64,000 nucleotides of DNA, from the NCBI GenBank assembly GCA_035771175.1, contig CM069600.1:11183729-11247728 (forward strand), written 5' to 3'. The position numbers were made by a program, and so were the translations under genes. Numbering within the stretch: position 1 is the first letter of the stretch; the number at the start of each line of letters is the position of its first letter. This DNA comes from Paratinospora sagittata. Taxonomy: Eukaryota > Streptophyta > Magnoliopsida > Ranunculales > Menispermaceae. Below, in pieces: positions 1 through 11,733 of the stretch. The notes under the pieces were generated by a model. That model was not told the origin of the DNA. It searched no databases and saw only the letters and a program-made list of their open reading frames with translations.

Positions 1-1977
1 ATAAATGATATAATCATAAGTGAAGCCTACTCACAACCAAGCCTCGCGAGAGTATTTAATCACACACGACCACCAAACCGAATCAACCCAATCAAGATCC
101 TGAAACATACATCAATATCCTACCATACATCAATTTCTATGCTCAATTACATAGACATTACAAATCAACCCTAAATCAGCCCACATATAATTAATAGGCC
201 TAAATCCCATTTAATCCCATCATTCAACTCAAATCACATGACTTAGGCCTCTAATGCATAGTTCTCATTCATAAACCATTCTATTAATCAAAAATACTGA
301 TTTTCAATTCCTTAGGCATAAACATGTCCAAATTTGGGTCACTTGATCACAAGTAGGCCTAACCCATGATATGGTCACAACCACCAAATCAGTAGCATAA
401 TCAACCCTAATCATGCTTAATTAAACATAAGTTGCATCAATTCAATGATTCTAAGCCAAAAGCATCAAAAGCCCTAAAATATGAAATTTTCCATACTTAG
501 GCCATATTGTCGATTTACACTAGGTCACCATGTTCAGCCATGTATATCACTGATTTTGCATCATGGGTTCATCCACAATGGCAACTAGGTCAACATAGTT
601 GACATGCAAGCTATTTGGAAAGGTCTAAGTTCATATTCTAAATGTAGGTCTAATACAAACAACCCTACCAATTCTTCACATGTATTATTCTGTTCAGATG
701 TATCAATCTACCAACAGAAATATGTAATCACAAAATCAACCGTACAGATTGAAGTATGTGAAGAAACAAACCTTCTGTCCAAATATCAGCCCAATCCAAC
801 GGTGGACCGAAAAGATATGTATCTTTGATGAGCAAGTGTCTAATCAGACAGTTTCTCCTTTCCTGCTGCAAATACCCAAACTCAGATGGCTATATCACAC
901 AAAATAATTAACGTACAAATATTTCCACCGTTCAGAATACAGAAACATCTGTTGTAAACTACATACCCAAATTTGATATCCATCCAACGGTACGTTGAGG
1001 AGATCTACAAGTTTTACCGAAACGGAACGAGAAACCCAGAAATTCCGACCAGCTTTGTTTCAGAGGTTATATCTCTTAGCACAAGCCTCTAATTACGATC
1101 TCCACCGTTCAGAATGTATAAATATCAGTTATAAACTACATATCCAAATTTGATAACCATCTAACGGTAGGTTTAGGAGATCTATAAGTTTGAGCGAAAC
1201 AGTGCGAGAAGTCCAGACTTTCCGGCCAGCTTTGTTTGAGAGGTTAGATCTCTCAGAAGAAACCTCTGATCAAGATCTCCACCGACCAGAATGAAGAACC
1301 ATAAGCTACGAACGTGCTGACAAAATTTGAGCTCAATCTGACCGTAAATTCCAAAGATCCAGTTCTTTGATGAAAATCTCGCAGGGTTCTTACTCCTGCA
1401 ACTCTCTCCTTCTTTCTCTTCTTCTTTCCTTTCTCTTCTTTTCTTTCTCTTCTTCTTTCTTTTCTCTCCACTCACCTCTTTCTAGCACTTCCTTGATTCC
1501 CTCCTTGATTCTCTCCTTGATTCTCTCCTTGTTTTCCTCTCCTTGGTTCCCTCCACTCATTCTAGCACTTCCTTGAAGAAGACAAGTGGGCATTGGACAC
1601 TTGTCCACTTTCATGCACCAACCTTCACATGTGTTGGTCTCATACTACCCATACCAACCACATGTATTTTAAATGTCCAATCCATTTAATACACTAAATC
1701 TTCAATTTCATTTATCCTTTTATTCCATCAATCCTAACCCATATCAATTCATGGTTTAATGAGCCCATGCATAAATAATAACATATGCATTAAACTTTAA
1801 TTTAACATGACTCATATACAATTTATGATACATATATTTATATACATTATCAAGCATTAACTATACAAACATTAAACAATCATCAAACAAACACCAAACA
1901 TATCAAGGCAATACATAGAGTTTGGGCAAAATACAATTGGGTTATGGGCTAGATGAAATAATTTTCGGGGCGTCACA
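1..1977 (-). mobile_element. LTR of a long-LTR retrotransposon (cut by window start)
   Basis: Read on the minus strand this begins at 1977 with TGTGACGCCCCGAAAATT and matches, nearly base for base over long stretches, the plus-strand copy that starts at 44850. The matching includes the phrase with CTCGCGAGGCTTGGTTGTGAG near 36-60 here and 46796-46820 there. It contains no coding frame. The short reading frames in 1180-1620 are low-complexity CT/GA tracts. The element runs off the left edge, so whether this is a solo LTR or part of a fuller element is unknown. Assignment to Ty3/gypsy is inferred from LTR length and style, not from a linked pol. Confidence 0.75.
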
Positions 1978-4198
1978 TCAATTAAGTGCTTCTTCGAAAA
2001 CATTATGATATCATTGAAACATTGAAATTGAAAATGCAGGACCAATGTAAATCATAGACACAGACAGTTTTCAAAATAAATATAGTATATAAGGATGAAA
2101 ACTTCTGGTTTAGTATTCAATAGTTAACACAACTACTGATATAGTTCAATACAGTACTTGAGATATGAAATCAAGTACAACTGTATCTCTCATGAACTAT
2201 TTCTCAAATTCCTTCATTAGCATAATTGAAGTTAAGTATAAATCCAGATTGAGAATTTGAGTAGAAACCAGTTCAAAATAGATTTTCAAAGATAGAATAT
2301 AATTGAAGCTCAATATGAAAATCTATTGACTAAGTAAAGTATCAATGAAGAATACTTTGAAAATTTAGTACATTTGAAAAACATTTTGAAAGATTAAACA
2401 TCGACTAACATTCAAAAAAAATTTGGCACAATAAAAATTATCAGCAAGTTGTTTGATTCAAAGTGTTGGTATTTATAGACCTAGTAGATAATAGTCGTTA
2501 GACATTTGAAATTCAAATACAATGTTAACGTTTACTTATAACGGCTAGAATGTTATATGAAAATGGCAATTGTAATTTTCACTAGCTATCTGATTCTTTT
2601 TAGATTACATGAATAAGGAAAGTTTTAGAAAAACTTGATTCATGTATCAGAGAAGATCTCTGATAAATCTGAAAAGGATTCTGTGCAAAGATCTGTTCTG
2701 GAAAAGTAGACTGATATAGTGTACTTGTTAGAACAGTGATGGTTGTTGAATTAGCGTCCTGATTCCGTAATCAGCGTCCTGATTCCGTAATCAGCGTCTT
2801 GACACATAATATCAACTATGTCGTTTTGTTCCTTGAGAACGCTTATTATGTACAAGCGTCCTACTGAACAATGAAATGAGGACGCTACTAACTTGTAAGC
2901 GTCATGACTTACTTTGCGACATTAGTGACTTAAACCTGAGGGCGCTAATGCACAGTTTGCGTCCTACTTTGTCTTAAAACAATTAAGTGCATGAGGGCAC
3001 TACTATTCCGAGTAAGCGTCCTGCCTTTTTAAACATGAAACACAAAGGCGCTACAATTATGTAAGCGTCCTAACATTTCGAAACATTTGAAAAACAAAAC
3101 TAAGTGCATTGAAGGACAATCAACGTCCTGAAAGTTATTAAATTGATTCCCAAAGTTTCTAGGTAGCGTCCTGATAGTTTATCCAACTTATAACTATCAG
3201 CGTCCTCAAAGATAAATTCTTTGAAGAACTTAGAAATATTTCAGTAAGTTGATGTTGGGTTAGCGTCCTAACAACTTTAGAGGTTGACTAAAGGGAGACA
3301 ACTACTAATAAGTAAGCATCCTGATGAATCTGTTCAATTCAACCTTGAATGTTATCAGCGTCCTAATGAGTCATCAGCGTCCTGACTTAACAAGTTCAAG
3401 AGAGCGTTGCTGAGTCATGAACATCCTGAAAGACTTTTGAAAAACAATTTTGACTCGCGATTAAAAATACGATGAATGCAAATAAAAACTTGGTAACTTT
3501 CAAATTAAACATAGAAAATTAAATAATTTGAAATACCGTAAAGCGTAAGATCAAAACATGTAAATATGCAAGTGATTCGTGCATGATTTTGGTAAACGTT
3601 TGAGCAATATTGATTAGAGAAAGATATACCTTAAATACTGTGTATTTCTCATTTTCTCATAATCTTTAAATCCAACTCTTCATTATGAGATCTTCGATGG
3701 ACTTCACGTTAGAGTTGAATGTCTTGAACGTTGATCGAAAGATGTAGTCTTGAAGCTTGATCGAATCGTTCGAGTGTTGTGATCTTGAAATTGTGATATG
3801 ATCATTGAGGTCCTTTTGATTGAAACGATCTTGAACGTCTGATATGATCTTGAGTTCCTTGATCGAATCATTCTTTGACTTTTTGCTTTCGTGAGGTGCT
3901 AAGATAGGTTTTTGTTTAAAGCTTGTTAGCACTGAAAGAGATTTAGTTTGATCATCAAAATATACTTCATCAAGTATACGTAGGGACGTGCTAAGTGATG
4001 AATCGCTTAGGTTAACATAGCTCACCCCATTTTCCTATTTTCTTAGGTTCTTATCTGAAAGGGAAGGGCAAGGTTTGATCGTCTGCGAGGCCTTCTTCTC
4101 CTTCTTTTTGGATGTAGGTTTTGGATTTTGGGGACTTCGGTACTATTTTGGGTTATTTGATTATTTTGTTCTTTTGGAACTTGTATATAACTATCACA
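1978..4198. other. unassigned repeat-like stretch with AGCGTCCT motif array
   Basis: No gene is convincing here. Eleven exact GCGTCCT copies and several near copies lie between 2754 and 3382. A 119-codon frame on the minus strand (3666-4025) has no family I recognise. The phrase at 4018-4110 (AGCTCACCCCATTTTCC, then an AG-purine and GCGAGGCC part) resembles the region close to the 3' end of the long LTRs at 47290-47390 and 62375. This piece may therefore be the plus-strand 3' part of another long LTR. An old pararetrovirus intergenic region is an alternative I cannot exclude. Confidence 0.4.

Positions 4199-4228
<30 letters not shown>
4199..4228. repeat. (AT)n microsatellite
   Basis: About 15 TA/AT dinucleotides in a row mark the abrupt edge between the unassigned LTR-like stretch and the truncated gypsy gag region. 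Confidence 0.9.
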
Positions 4229-4232
<4 letters not shown>

Positions 4233-4239
4233 CATAGAT

Positions 4240-5165
4240 TGTATATGGACTGGAGGAGTAACTGGAATCTCCATAGTAGTAGGCATCTCAGCTATCTTTG
4301 CCTTTTTCTGTTCACCCTACCATTTTCTACCCCATCTATGCTTTCTCTTACCCTGATAGGGTACCTGCTGTTCTATAACTGCCTGTGCTGGGGGCGTTGC
4401 CCGTGCTGGCCTATCTGTCATCTTAACTACCTCATAATCCAGTGCCTGTCGCACTGCCTGATCATAGGTCTGAACACCAGCAAGAGCCAAACCCTTCTTG
4501 ATCGGGTCATTAAATCCATCCCTGAGCCTCTTCATTCGCATCAGATTTGTCTGAACCATCTCAGGGGCAAACAAGGCTAGCCTATTGAACTCATGTTCAT
4601 ATTCTCTCCCAGACATGTTCCCTTGCTTCAATTCTATAAATTGCTAATGCCTCTTATCAACCTCAGACGGGGGATAGTATGTCTTGTAAAATACTTCTTT
4701 AAACTTATCCCAGGTATCTATGGGTCCCTGAGCTCGGCCTATTGTCTGCCACCATCTCTCAACCTTACTCGAAAATTTAAATCGAGAAAGTCTAATCTTG
4801 TCCCCATCCAGTGCATGCATGTCCTCAAATATAGCCTCTATCCGCAGAAGCCAGTCCTCAACAACCTCTAACTCTAGACTGTCATCAAACATAGGCGGTT
4901 CACTTCTCTTAAATGCTTTCATCACATCTTTGTATCTGCGGGTCTCATCTACATCATCATGAGTCTCAACTGTCTCCTGTACTGGCACAGGTTGCTCTGC
5001 AGACTCACCCGCACTATTGGCACCAACCTCGGGTACCACAGGTGTTGTAGGCCCTTGTAAACTATCCTAAAGACGTGTCATCATACGTATCATCTCAGCA
5101 TTCTGTCACTGCTAAGCTGCAACCATTTCTTCCAATTTCTTTAATCTTTCTTCTTGTGGGTCCAT
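4240..5165 (-). pseudogene. Ty3/gypsy gag, broken
   Basis: On the minus strand a gag frame can start at 5165 (MDPQEERLKKLEEM) and continues through the typical retrotransposon gag core: KAFKRSEPPMFDD, the W-LLRIEAIFEDM part, WWQTIGRAQG and WDKFKEVFYKTYYPPSE. It then passes an in-frame TAG (about 4642) into QFIELKQGNMSGREYEHEF and RLRDGFNDPIKKGLALAG. Further stops lie near the N-terminus (around 5040-5115). The zinc knuckle, protease and pol are missing because the element is cut at about 4230. Gag would have formed the nucleocapsid of the retrotransposon particle. This copy cannot make it. The family call is firm, the exact lineage is not. Confidence 0.85.
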
Positions 5166-5339
5166 GATTGCCTGATACTTCCCTTTCAATCTGCCATTCA
5201 CAGAGATAGAGGAGCATATAAGTCAGACAATCCGATTACTAATTCTTTATACGATACTTTATTTACCCGTACATATACCCATACAAACAAACATAAGAGA
5301 ATAAGGCTTTTAATTTTTTAGGCTTTTTATCCTAAACCT

Positions 5340-5353
5340 GGCTCTAATACCAA
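5340..5353 (-). other. retrotransposon primer binding site (tRNA-iMet type)
   Basis: The minus strand reads TTGGTATTAGAGCC just inside the LTR edge. This matches the usual plant initiator-Met PBS TGGTATCAGAGC with one change. It fixes the orientation of the element (LTR at higher coordinates, gag at lower ones). Confidence 0.8.
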
Positions 5354-5356
5354 TAT

Positions 5357-7934
5357 TCTCACGACGCCCCTGACATAGCGTGACGTCATGGCCGACACAG
5401 TATACTATACATTGTACATACTCGTATATAGTAGATAGTATATTGTCAGCCTTCACATAGTCTCACAATCCTTCCCAAATTTTTCCGAAATTTCGGCGAC
5501 ATTTCCCCATAAAATTGATATTTCACAAAACCTGATATACCACAAATCAAATCATATGTATATATATATATATAATCTCATTCATAATGTCAACCATTCA
5601 GTCATCATATATAACCATTCCGTCCATGTATACCATAATCCAAAATACCACCATTGTCATCATTAATCAAACATTCCATTGTCCAAGTATATATATCAGC
5701 GCCAAATATCTTAACAATCCAAAATAACCATTGACATCTTATTTTTTCAAAATAACCCCTCTAGATGGTAATACATATATAATATGTGTGATAAGTATAT
5801 ACATATCAAAATAAATAAAACATGTAACCACTTCCTCCAAAGCATACGTACATCAACAACGTTATGTCCTAGTCACGTGCTGATCACTCTCAAATTTTTT
5901 CTTTTCCTTTTGCTTCTGTACCTGAAATGGTGAAGGAAATGGGGTGAGCAAACAACAGCTCAGTGAGTATAGCTCTTGACATGACCATTGCATGCATTTA
6001 GGGAAACATGACATATCAAATCGTTTAAATTAAAATATTTCAAAAGCACATATGCAACATTCATCAAAATAATATACATGTACACAATATATAGTTTATG
6101 CTCATTCAATAAACCAGTGCACAGTTTCATCAAAAATTTACCATCTCCCTCCTTCAAGGCAAGAGAGTGGGTCTAACCCTTGTATGATCGTTACAAGGTA
6201 GCCACAGCCTCTCATTACCCAATTTACAGTCATTTCAAGGATCGCAATTCTTGTTAGGACAAGCCTACTGACAATGAGGGTTCGCAAAACCTCATCCGAG
6301 TCTAATTCCTAACGAAATGACATTATTATAAGCTCCAAACGCTAAAAATCAATTTGCATGATCAATAAAAACTCAATGCATTACATATAAATATCACATG
6401 CATACAAACAAACATTTTATATGTCTACAATGTGATACAAGAACCAAATCAAGAAAACTATACTCACAGTGGTTACATGAGGTTTCTAAAATCCAGCAAC
6501 AATAAGCATCAATGTTACATGCATCATCAAATGTCCATCATAATTGCTTCCTCAAGAGCATTTATCCATGCACTTAATCTCTAAATTCAAACACTGCAAT
6601 TAGGTAATTCAAGTCATAAATCATCATGAGAATCAACTAAACACCACTTAAACTCACTAAAACACCATTACTAACACTCAAATTTTCTAGCTGGTTCAGC
6701 AGCTAAGATGAGGTTATTTCACCATGAAAATAGAACATTTAAGCTAGATTTCAACACCAAAGTACTCACATAAGCACATGAAAACATATGTCAATTTTAT
6801 TAAAAATATAAAATATTCCTAAAATTATTCTGTTCACATCGACACTTGGAAAACCAGTCATTTTATCCCTCTACTACATTCAATAGGTATTTTATTGAGG
6901 TTTTACATGTTAACGGAGGTATCCAAAGTCAATTTTACTCACAAAAATCATATATTTAGCTACTAAAAATATTAAAGCATATCCAAAAATCATGATCTTA
7001 ACATCGAAACGTCCGGAATTCAGTTATCTACAATTCTATGATCTCAAACAGGAGTTTCACTGGATTCCAATTCCCTTTTATTCACTGGATATAATCACAG
7101 TACTATTTACGGTACTGTTCACGTCACTGTTCATTAGAAACATGTAAACTTTTACTAAAATTGTCAAACGATCTCCAAAAATCATGAAATTAGCATCGAT
7201 GGACTCACAACAGTTCATTCTACCATTCTATAGCCTTAAACTGCAGTTTCATCGGATTTTAATATGATTCGAAATGTCTCCAATATCAAATCTAACTTCC
7301 AATAGCCATTAAAATCCCAGATAAACACATAAATAAAATCTAACCACATATTCAGGGCTTCTATAGTCTAGGGAGTGTTTTTCAACCTTTCGAACAAATT
7401 TTCATTGAAGTTGGGTCAAAACCCCGATTTTGAAAACACCGTAAAACGACTCTCATAGCTAAAATTACTCTGCTAGAATCGCCATACACTACTTAAAGAT
7501 CAATGTCACAATAAAAAATAGCAATAAGAGCTTACCGACACGTCAGATTTGGCCGCGAATCCGTCATTTCCCCTTCTTCCTTCTTTTCTTTCTCTTTCTC
7601 TTCTTTCTTTCTTTCGTTCTCCTGCAACTTCTTTCCTTCTTTTAATTTTTTTTTCTCATACGAGTATTGTTTACGGTGCTGTTTCGTGAATAGTACCCGC
7701 AAATGAACAATAATTTATTAATTTTTTTATTTTTATTTTTACTCAATCCACATGAGGAATACCCGTGTTATAAATCAATTTCTATTTAAAATCACATTCC
7801 GGATTTACTTTTGACATTTTTAAGTTCATTTGACACATGTACACATGACTTTAAAGGTAATTATACGTGTATTATACTCTTCAATGTACATATAAGTCAA
7901 CTAAATATATTGATAAAAAGCACGGAGTGTTACA
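5357..7934 (-). mobile_element. 5' LTR of the gypsy element (about 2.58 kb)
   Basis: On the minus strand it starts TGTAACACTCCGTGC at 7934 and ends GGGGCGTCGTGAGA at 5357, a few bases before the PBS. The terminal CA is mutated to GA. It is clearly related to the stretch 50281-53070 and to the reverse complement of the solo LTR 60278-62802. Shared phrases include TATAC-rich blocks and CAGCCTTCACATA-TCTCACAATCCTT. The length agrees with the 2525 bp of the solo copy. It carries no convincing gene. Confidence 0.85.
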
Positions 7935-7935
7935 C

Positions 7936-8290
7936 AAGGATTCTCTCAACAATATGGATTAGACCAAGATAAAACATTCAGTCTAATTGCCAAGCTCACC
8001 ACTCTTCAAGATTTCTTGCACTTGTAACCAATAAAACATGGAAGCTATGGCAAATGAAAGTGAAGAATGCTTTCTTACATGGAGAAGTAAGTTGAGATAT
8101 TTACATTAGATTTGAGAATTAAATTTATGGGGTGTTACACGTTATAAGGGAAAAAGTGCTTCAAGGAGAAATAGAAATGAAAGGAGCCAAGACAATTGAT
8201 CAAGTAACAAACGTACTTACAATTGAAAAGTTTGAAGAACTACTAAACATCCAGAAAGAATCAATAGAGATGAATTGAAAAAATAGTCAC
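7936..8290 (+). mobile_element. Ty1/copia pol remnant
   Basis: The plus strand encodes, with stops, the start of a copia reverse transcriptase (AKGFSQQYGLD, KTFSLIAKLTTLQDF, KNAFLHGE) at 7936-8090. After a deletion or insertion scar containing GGGGTGTTACAC (8127-8141), the C-terminal RNase H tail follows (HVIREKVLQGEIEMK, KTIDQVTNVLTIEKFEEL) up to about 8280. A purine-rich GAGGAGGAG at 8291 followed by TGTTATAG looks like a polypurine tract plus LTR start. The gypsy LTR abuts it at 7934, so the gypsy element probably inserted into this copia copy. Confidence 0.8.
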
Positions 8291-9525
8291 TGAGGAGGAG
8301 TGTTATAGATCATCACTGACTAGTTAAAATATTCTAGAATGGCTACTATGACCAAAGCTGGGTTTGAAATCTTTTAACTTTTCTAAGGCCCATTTTTTTG
8401 GTCGAAACCAGCCCGACCCAAACACCAATATATATATACATGTAAGAATGTAAATACTCAACGAGATTGGAAGTAGTCATGGGATTGAGGCATGCAGGGC
8501 ACTGGCTTAAAGCAAGCAAAAATCACCCCTGTTCAGTACCATAATTCTACGGGCATTTGCTCTCCAGGCTACAACATTGCAATCGATCCAAGGGGTACTC
8601 TAAGTGGATCGTCAACTACGAACTTAAGTAACAATATTGCTCTCTTGAAAAACTTGGAGAATTTGATAAAATAGACAGTAAAATCTCAGAAAATTTGATT
8701 GACAAATAAAGTAGAATTAGAGAAAAATTCTTGGCAAAATTCTATGTCATTTTGAAAAAATTAATGAGTTTAAATAATAAGACACATCTAAGATAAGGGA
8801 CAAAATCCCTTTGTGCAGACGTGTTCTTGTAAAAATGCATGAAGAAATGTCACATTAAATCAGAAAATAATTCAAATTTATTGTACTAGAGCCTCGACAC
8901 TCACTTTGTAGCACCGCAACGCTTAAGTTTTGATTTTTAGTAGAAATTTCAATTAGTGTAGAGCGATAGAGCTCATTTTATAGAGCCGCGGTGCTTTACT
9001 TGCTAGAATTTAACTAATTCATTATTGATCTAGAGTTGTGAAGCTCACTTTATAAAACAGTGACTTTAGACTTGCGGAAAATTTTTACATTCAACTATAT
9101 ATGTTCCAACAATATATATATATATATATTTTGACCAAATGTTATATATTTTTACCAAATATTATCTTTTCAAATGTTCAAATATTATGCCATTGACCAA
9201 GGGCGAGTTTAAAATCTTTTATTTTTTCTGGGTTAGTCTAGGTGTATTATACTCCTGATTGATCCGATTACCATTTGAGTATGATATATTAGAAATATAA
9301 TCTTTCCAGCTCGAATTCGGTGATGATTTTCATCAACCGAATTTGTCGGGTCAGTCAGGCGCATTTTTTAGTCAAAACCGGCTCACTTTGGCTTCACTCA
9401 TTTACATCCCACAATATATATATATATATATAATATAATGTGCTACTAGAATGCATGATTATTGGCTTTTTTTTTTTTTTTTTTTTTTTTCAGGAGTCAT
9501 TTGACGGGGGCACATGTGGAGTGCT
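8291..9525. other. intergenic, possible copia LTR and AT repeats, no gene seen
   Basis: The first few hundred bases follow a copia polypurine tract and may be a decayed copia 3' LTR. Later parts hold (TA)n tracts near 9113-9130 and 9415-9432, a poly-T run at 9469-9490, and three loosely repeated phrases containing AGCTCA(C/T)TTTATA near 8900-9060. I see no gene. Confidence 0.5.
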
Positions 9526-9534
9526 TCCGCTTTC

Positions 9535-10088
9535 AGGCGCGGTTTTTATACGGTAACAAGTTGAGCGGTGACTTTTGGTGGGTCACCTGCCCAATAAATA
9601 TGAAGTCATGTGTCTATCATTTAAATTTTTATAAAATGATGAGCTGAGGTCTCTTTCGTATTAAATACGGTTAAAACTTATTTATAATTTTATCCCTTAA
9701 TAACTTACATATCATTTTATTTTTATATCAATTTCTTTTTATCAATTCAAAAATAATTTTTTTTTCAATATATTTTTACATTTTATTCAATTAGATTATT
9801 GAAAACAAGAATTTTTTTTTTTGGGCTTGATAAAAAAGTTAATATAAAAATAAAATAACATGTAAAAAAATGCTATTCAGCTTTTAACACAATGAAATTT
9901 TACATTCATATCTGGATATTGACAAAAAAAAAAAAAATTTAAATAATTAAATATTAAAAATTATATATTAAAAGATGATGTATAATGTATTTATTATTAT
10001 TTTTAAGTGACGGGACACGTCATAGTTGTTGGGCAGGTGCCCTATCGCGCGTTACCGCTCAACTTGTTACCTCATAAAAACCGCGCCC
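9535..10088. mobile_element. Mutator-like MITE with 9-bp target duplication
   Basis: The two ends are inverted repeats: GGCGCGGTTTTTAT, GGTAACAAGTTGAGCGGT and CACCTGCCCAA on the left (9536-9600) are mirrored on the right (10033-10087). The flanks TCCGCTTTC (9526-9534) and TCCGCTTTT (10089-10097) form a 9-bp target-site duplication with one mismatch, as expected for Mutator-like elements. There is no transposase. It ends about 190 bp before the RWP-RK start codon, so it sits in that gene's promoter or 5' UTR. Confidence 0.85.
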
Positions 10089-10277
10089 TCCGCTTTTGTC
10101 CCTCACTTTCTCGACGGTCTCGTCCCAAACTCTTCGAAAGAAAACCCAAGTGGGTGCAGATCAAAGGGGTTTGGTTGAGAGCGTAAAATTGGTGTGATTT
10201 TGTCAACGTATATCGAAGAATACAAAATGCAATAATTAAAGCAGGTTTGTTAGTTGTGATGAGAAGGAGAAGAAAAA

Positions 10278-10428
10278 ATGAGCAATAATAATAATAATAA
10301 TAATAATAATAGTAGTAGTAGTAGTCAGGGAAGCGGCACGGTGGTAGCAGCGTCAAGCGATTCGCTCAGCTTTGATGACATTTCCAAGCTCTTTAATATG
10401 CCCATAGCCGATGCCGCCAACATCCTCG
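10278..10428 (+). CDS. RWP-RK gene exon 1
   Basis: Codes residues 1-50 plus the first base of codon 51 and ends before GTAATTTC. It contains an (AAT)n(AGT)n microsatellite that encodes nine Asn and five Ser. Confidence 0.9.
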
Positions 10429-11675
10429 GTAATTTCTTCTTCTTCTTCTTCTCCTTGTTCTTGTTTTTCTTAGGAATTTTTTGATTGTAATTGATGGTAG
10501 AACTGTGTCAAAAAAAAAACCTATAGAGAAAGATTGAAGTAAAAGAAAAATGCACTGAAATTGAAAATGAAAAAAATGGTTTATGTTGGGTGCCGGTAAT
10601 TTCTTCGTCTTCTTCTAGTTCTTAGGGATTTTTCAATTGTAATTTATGTAGAACTGTAAAAAAACCTATAGAGGAAGATTGAAGTAAAAAAAATGCACTG
10701 AAATTGAAAATGAAAAAAATGGTTTATGGTAGATGCCGGTAATTCCTTCTTCTTCTTCTTCTTAGGAATATTTTGATTGTAATTGATGTTAGAACTGTAA
10801 AAAAAAAACCAGTGAAAAAAAAATGCACTGAAATTGAAAATGAAAAAAATGGTTTATGGTCGATGCCGGTAATTTATTCTTCTTCGTCTTAGGAATATTT
10901 TAATTGTAATTGATGTTAGAACTGTAAAAAAGAAAACCTAAAGAGAAAGATTGAAATGAAAAAAAAAAAGCACTGTAATTGAAACTGAAAAAGTGGTGTG
11001 TGGTAGATGCCAGAGCCTTATTGAGGTGTTTATGGACGGATTTTATCTTTTGCAAATAGTAAATGAAGCATAAAATATAGTTTTTGGTTTATAATTAGGG
11101 TTAAGAATGCAATTTAAATGACAGATTAACCTTTGTGGATTCATGAAGCCGAACCCATGTATGTAGTTGGGAAAAAAGCTTAGTTGAGTTGAATGAAATA
11201 GGGTTAAGAATGATAAAGAAATTGAAGATGGTATAACAGAGGTTTGAGTTAGGGGTGTAGCTTGTTGGGTCGGGTTGGGTTTTGGCCCAAAGACCCACCC
11301 GACCTCTATTTTTTGTGGGGGCCCAACCCAACCGACCAAAGGTCGGGTTGGGCCCCCCAATTTATGGGCTCAAATTAGGCCCAAATCCATTTATTTTTAT
11401 TTTTATTTACAATCATCCCATTTACATAAAAAAAACCTATTTGAGAAAGAAAGAAGAAGACAAAAGGGGAGAGAAAAAAGAAAAGAGAAAGGTGGGGGGC
11501 GGGAGATGTTTAGTGAGAGAGAGAGAGAAGATGAAGATGAAGAAGAAGAAGAGAGAGAGGGGGCAGAGAGAGAGAGAAGAAGAAGAGAAGAGAAGAGAGA
11601 GAGAGAGAAAAAGAAGAGAAGAGAAGAGAGAGAGAGAGAAAAAGAAGAGAAAGGGGGGGGGGATGGGTTGTAGAA

Positions 11676-11733
<58 letters not shown>

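Noticed and set aside
1182..1614. Several 69-97 codon frames rich in Lys/Glu or Ser/Phe/Leu
   Set aside because: Low-complexity pyrimidine tract inside an LTR. The homologous LTR at 45290-45480 does not keep the frames.
3666..4025. 119-codon frame on the minus strand
   Set aside because: No family recognised, and its start overlaps an LTR-like phrase also found in other LTRs, so it is likely chance. Kept only as part of the unassigned stretch.
10072..10356. 94-codon minus-strand frame with a poly-Tyr run
   Set aside because: It is the antisense of the AAT/AGT microsatellite in RWP-RK exon 1.
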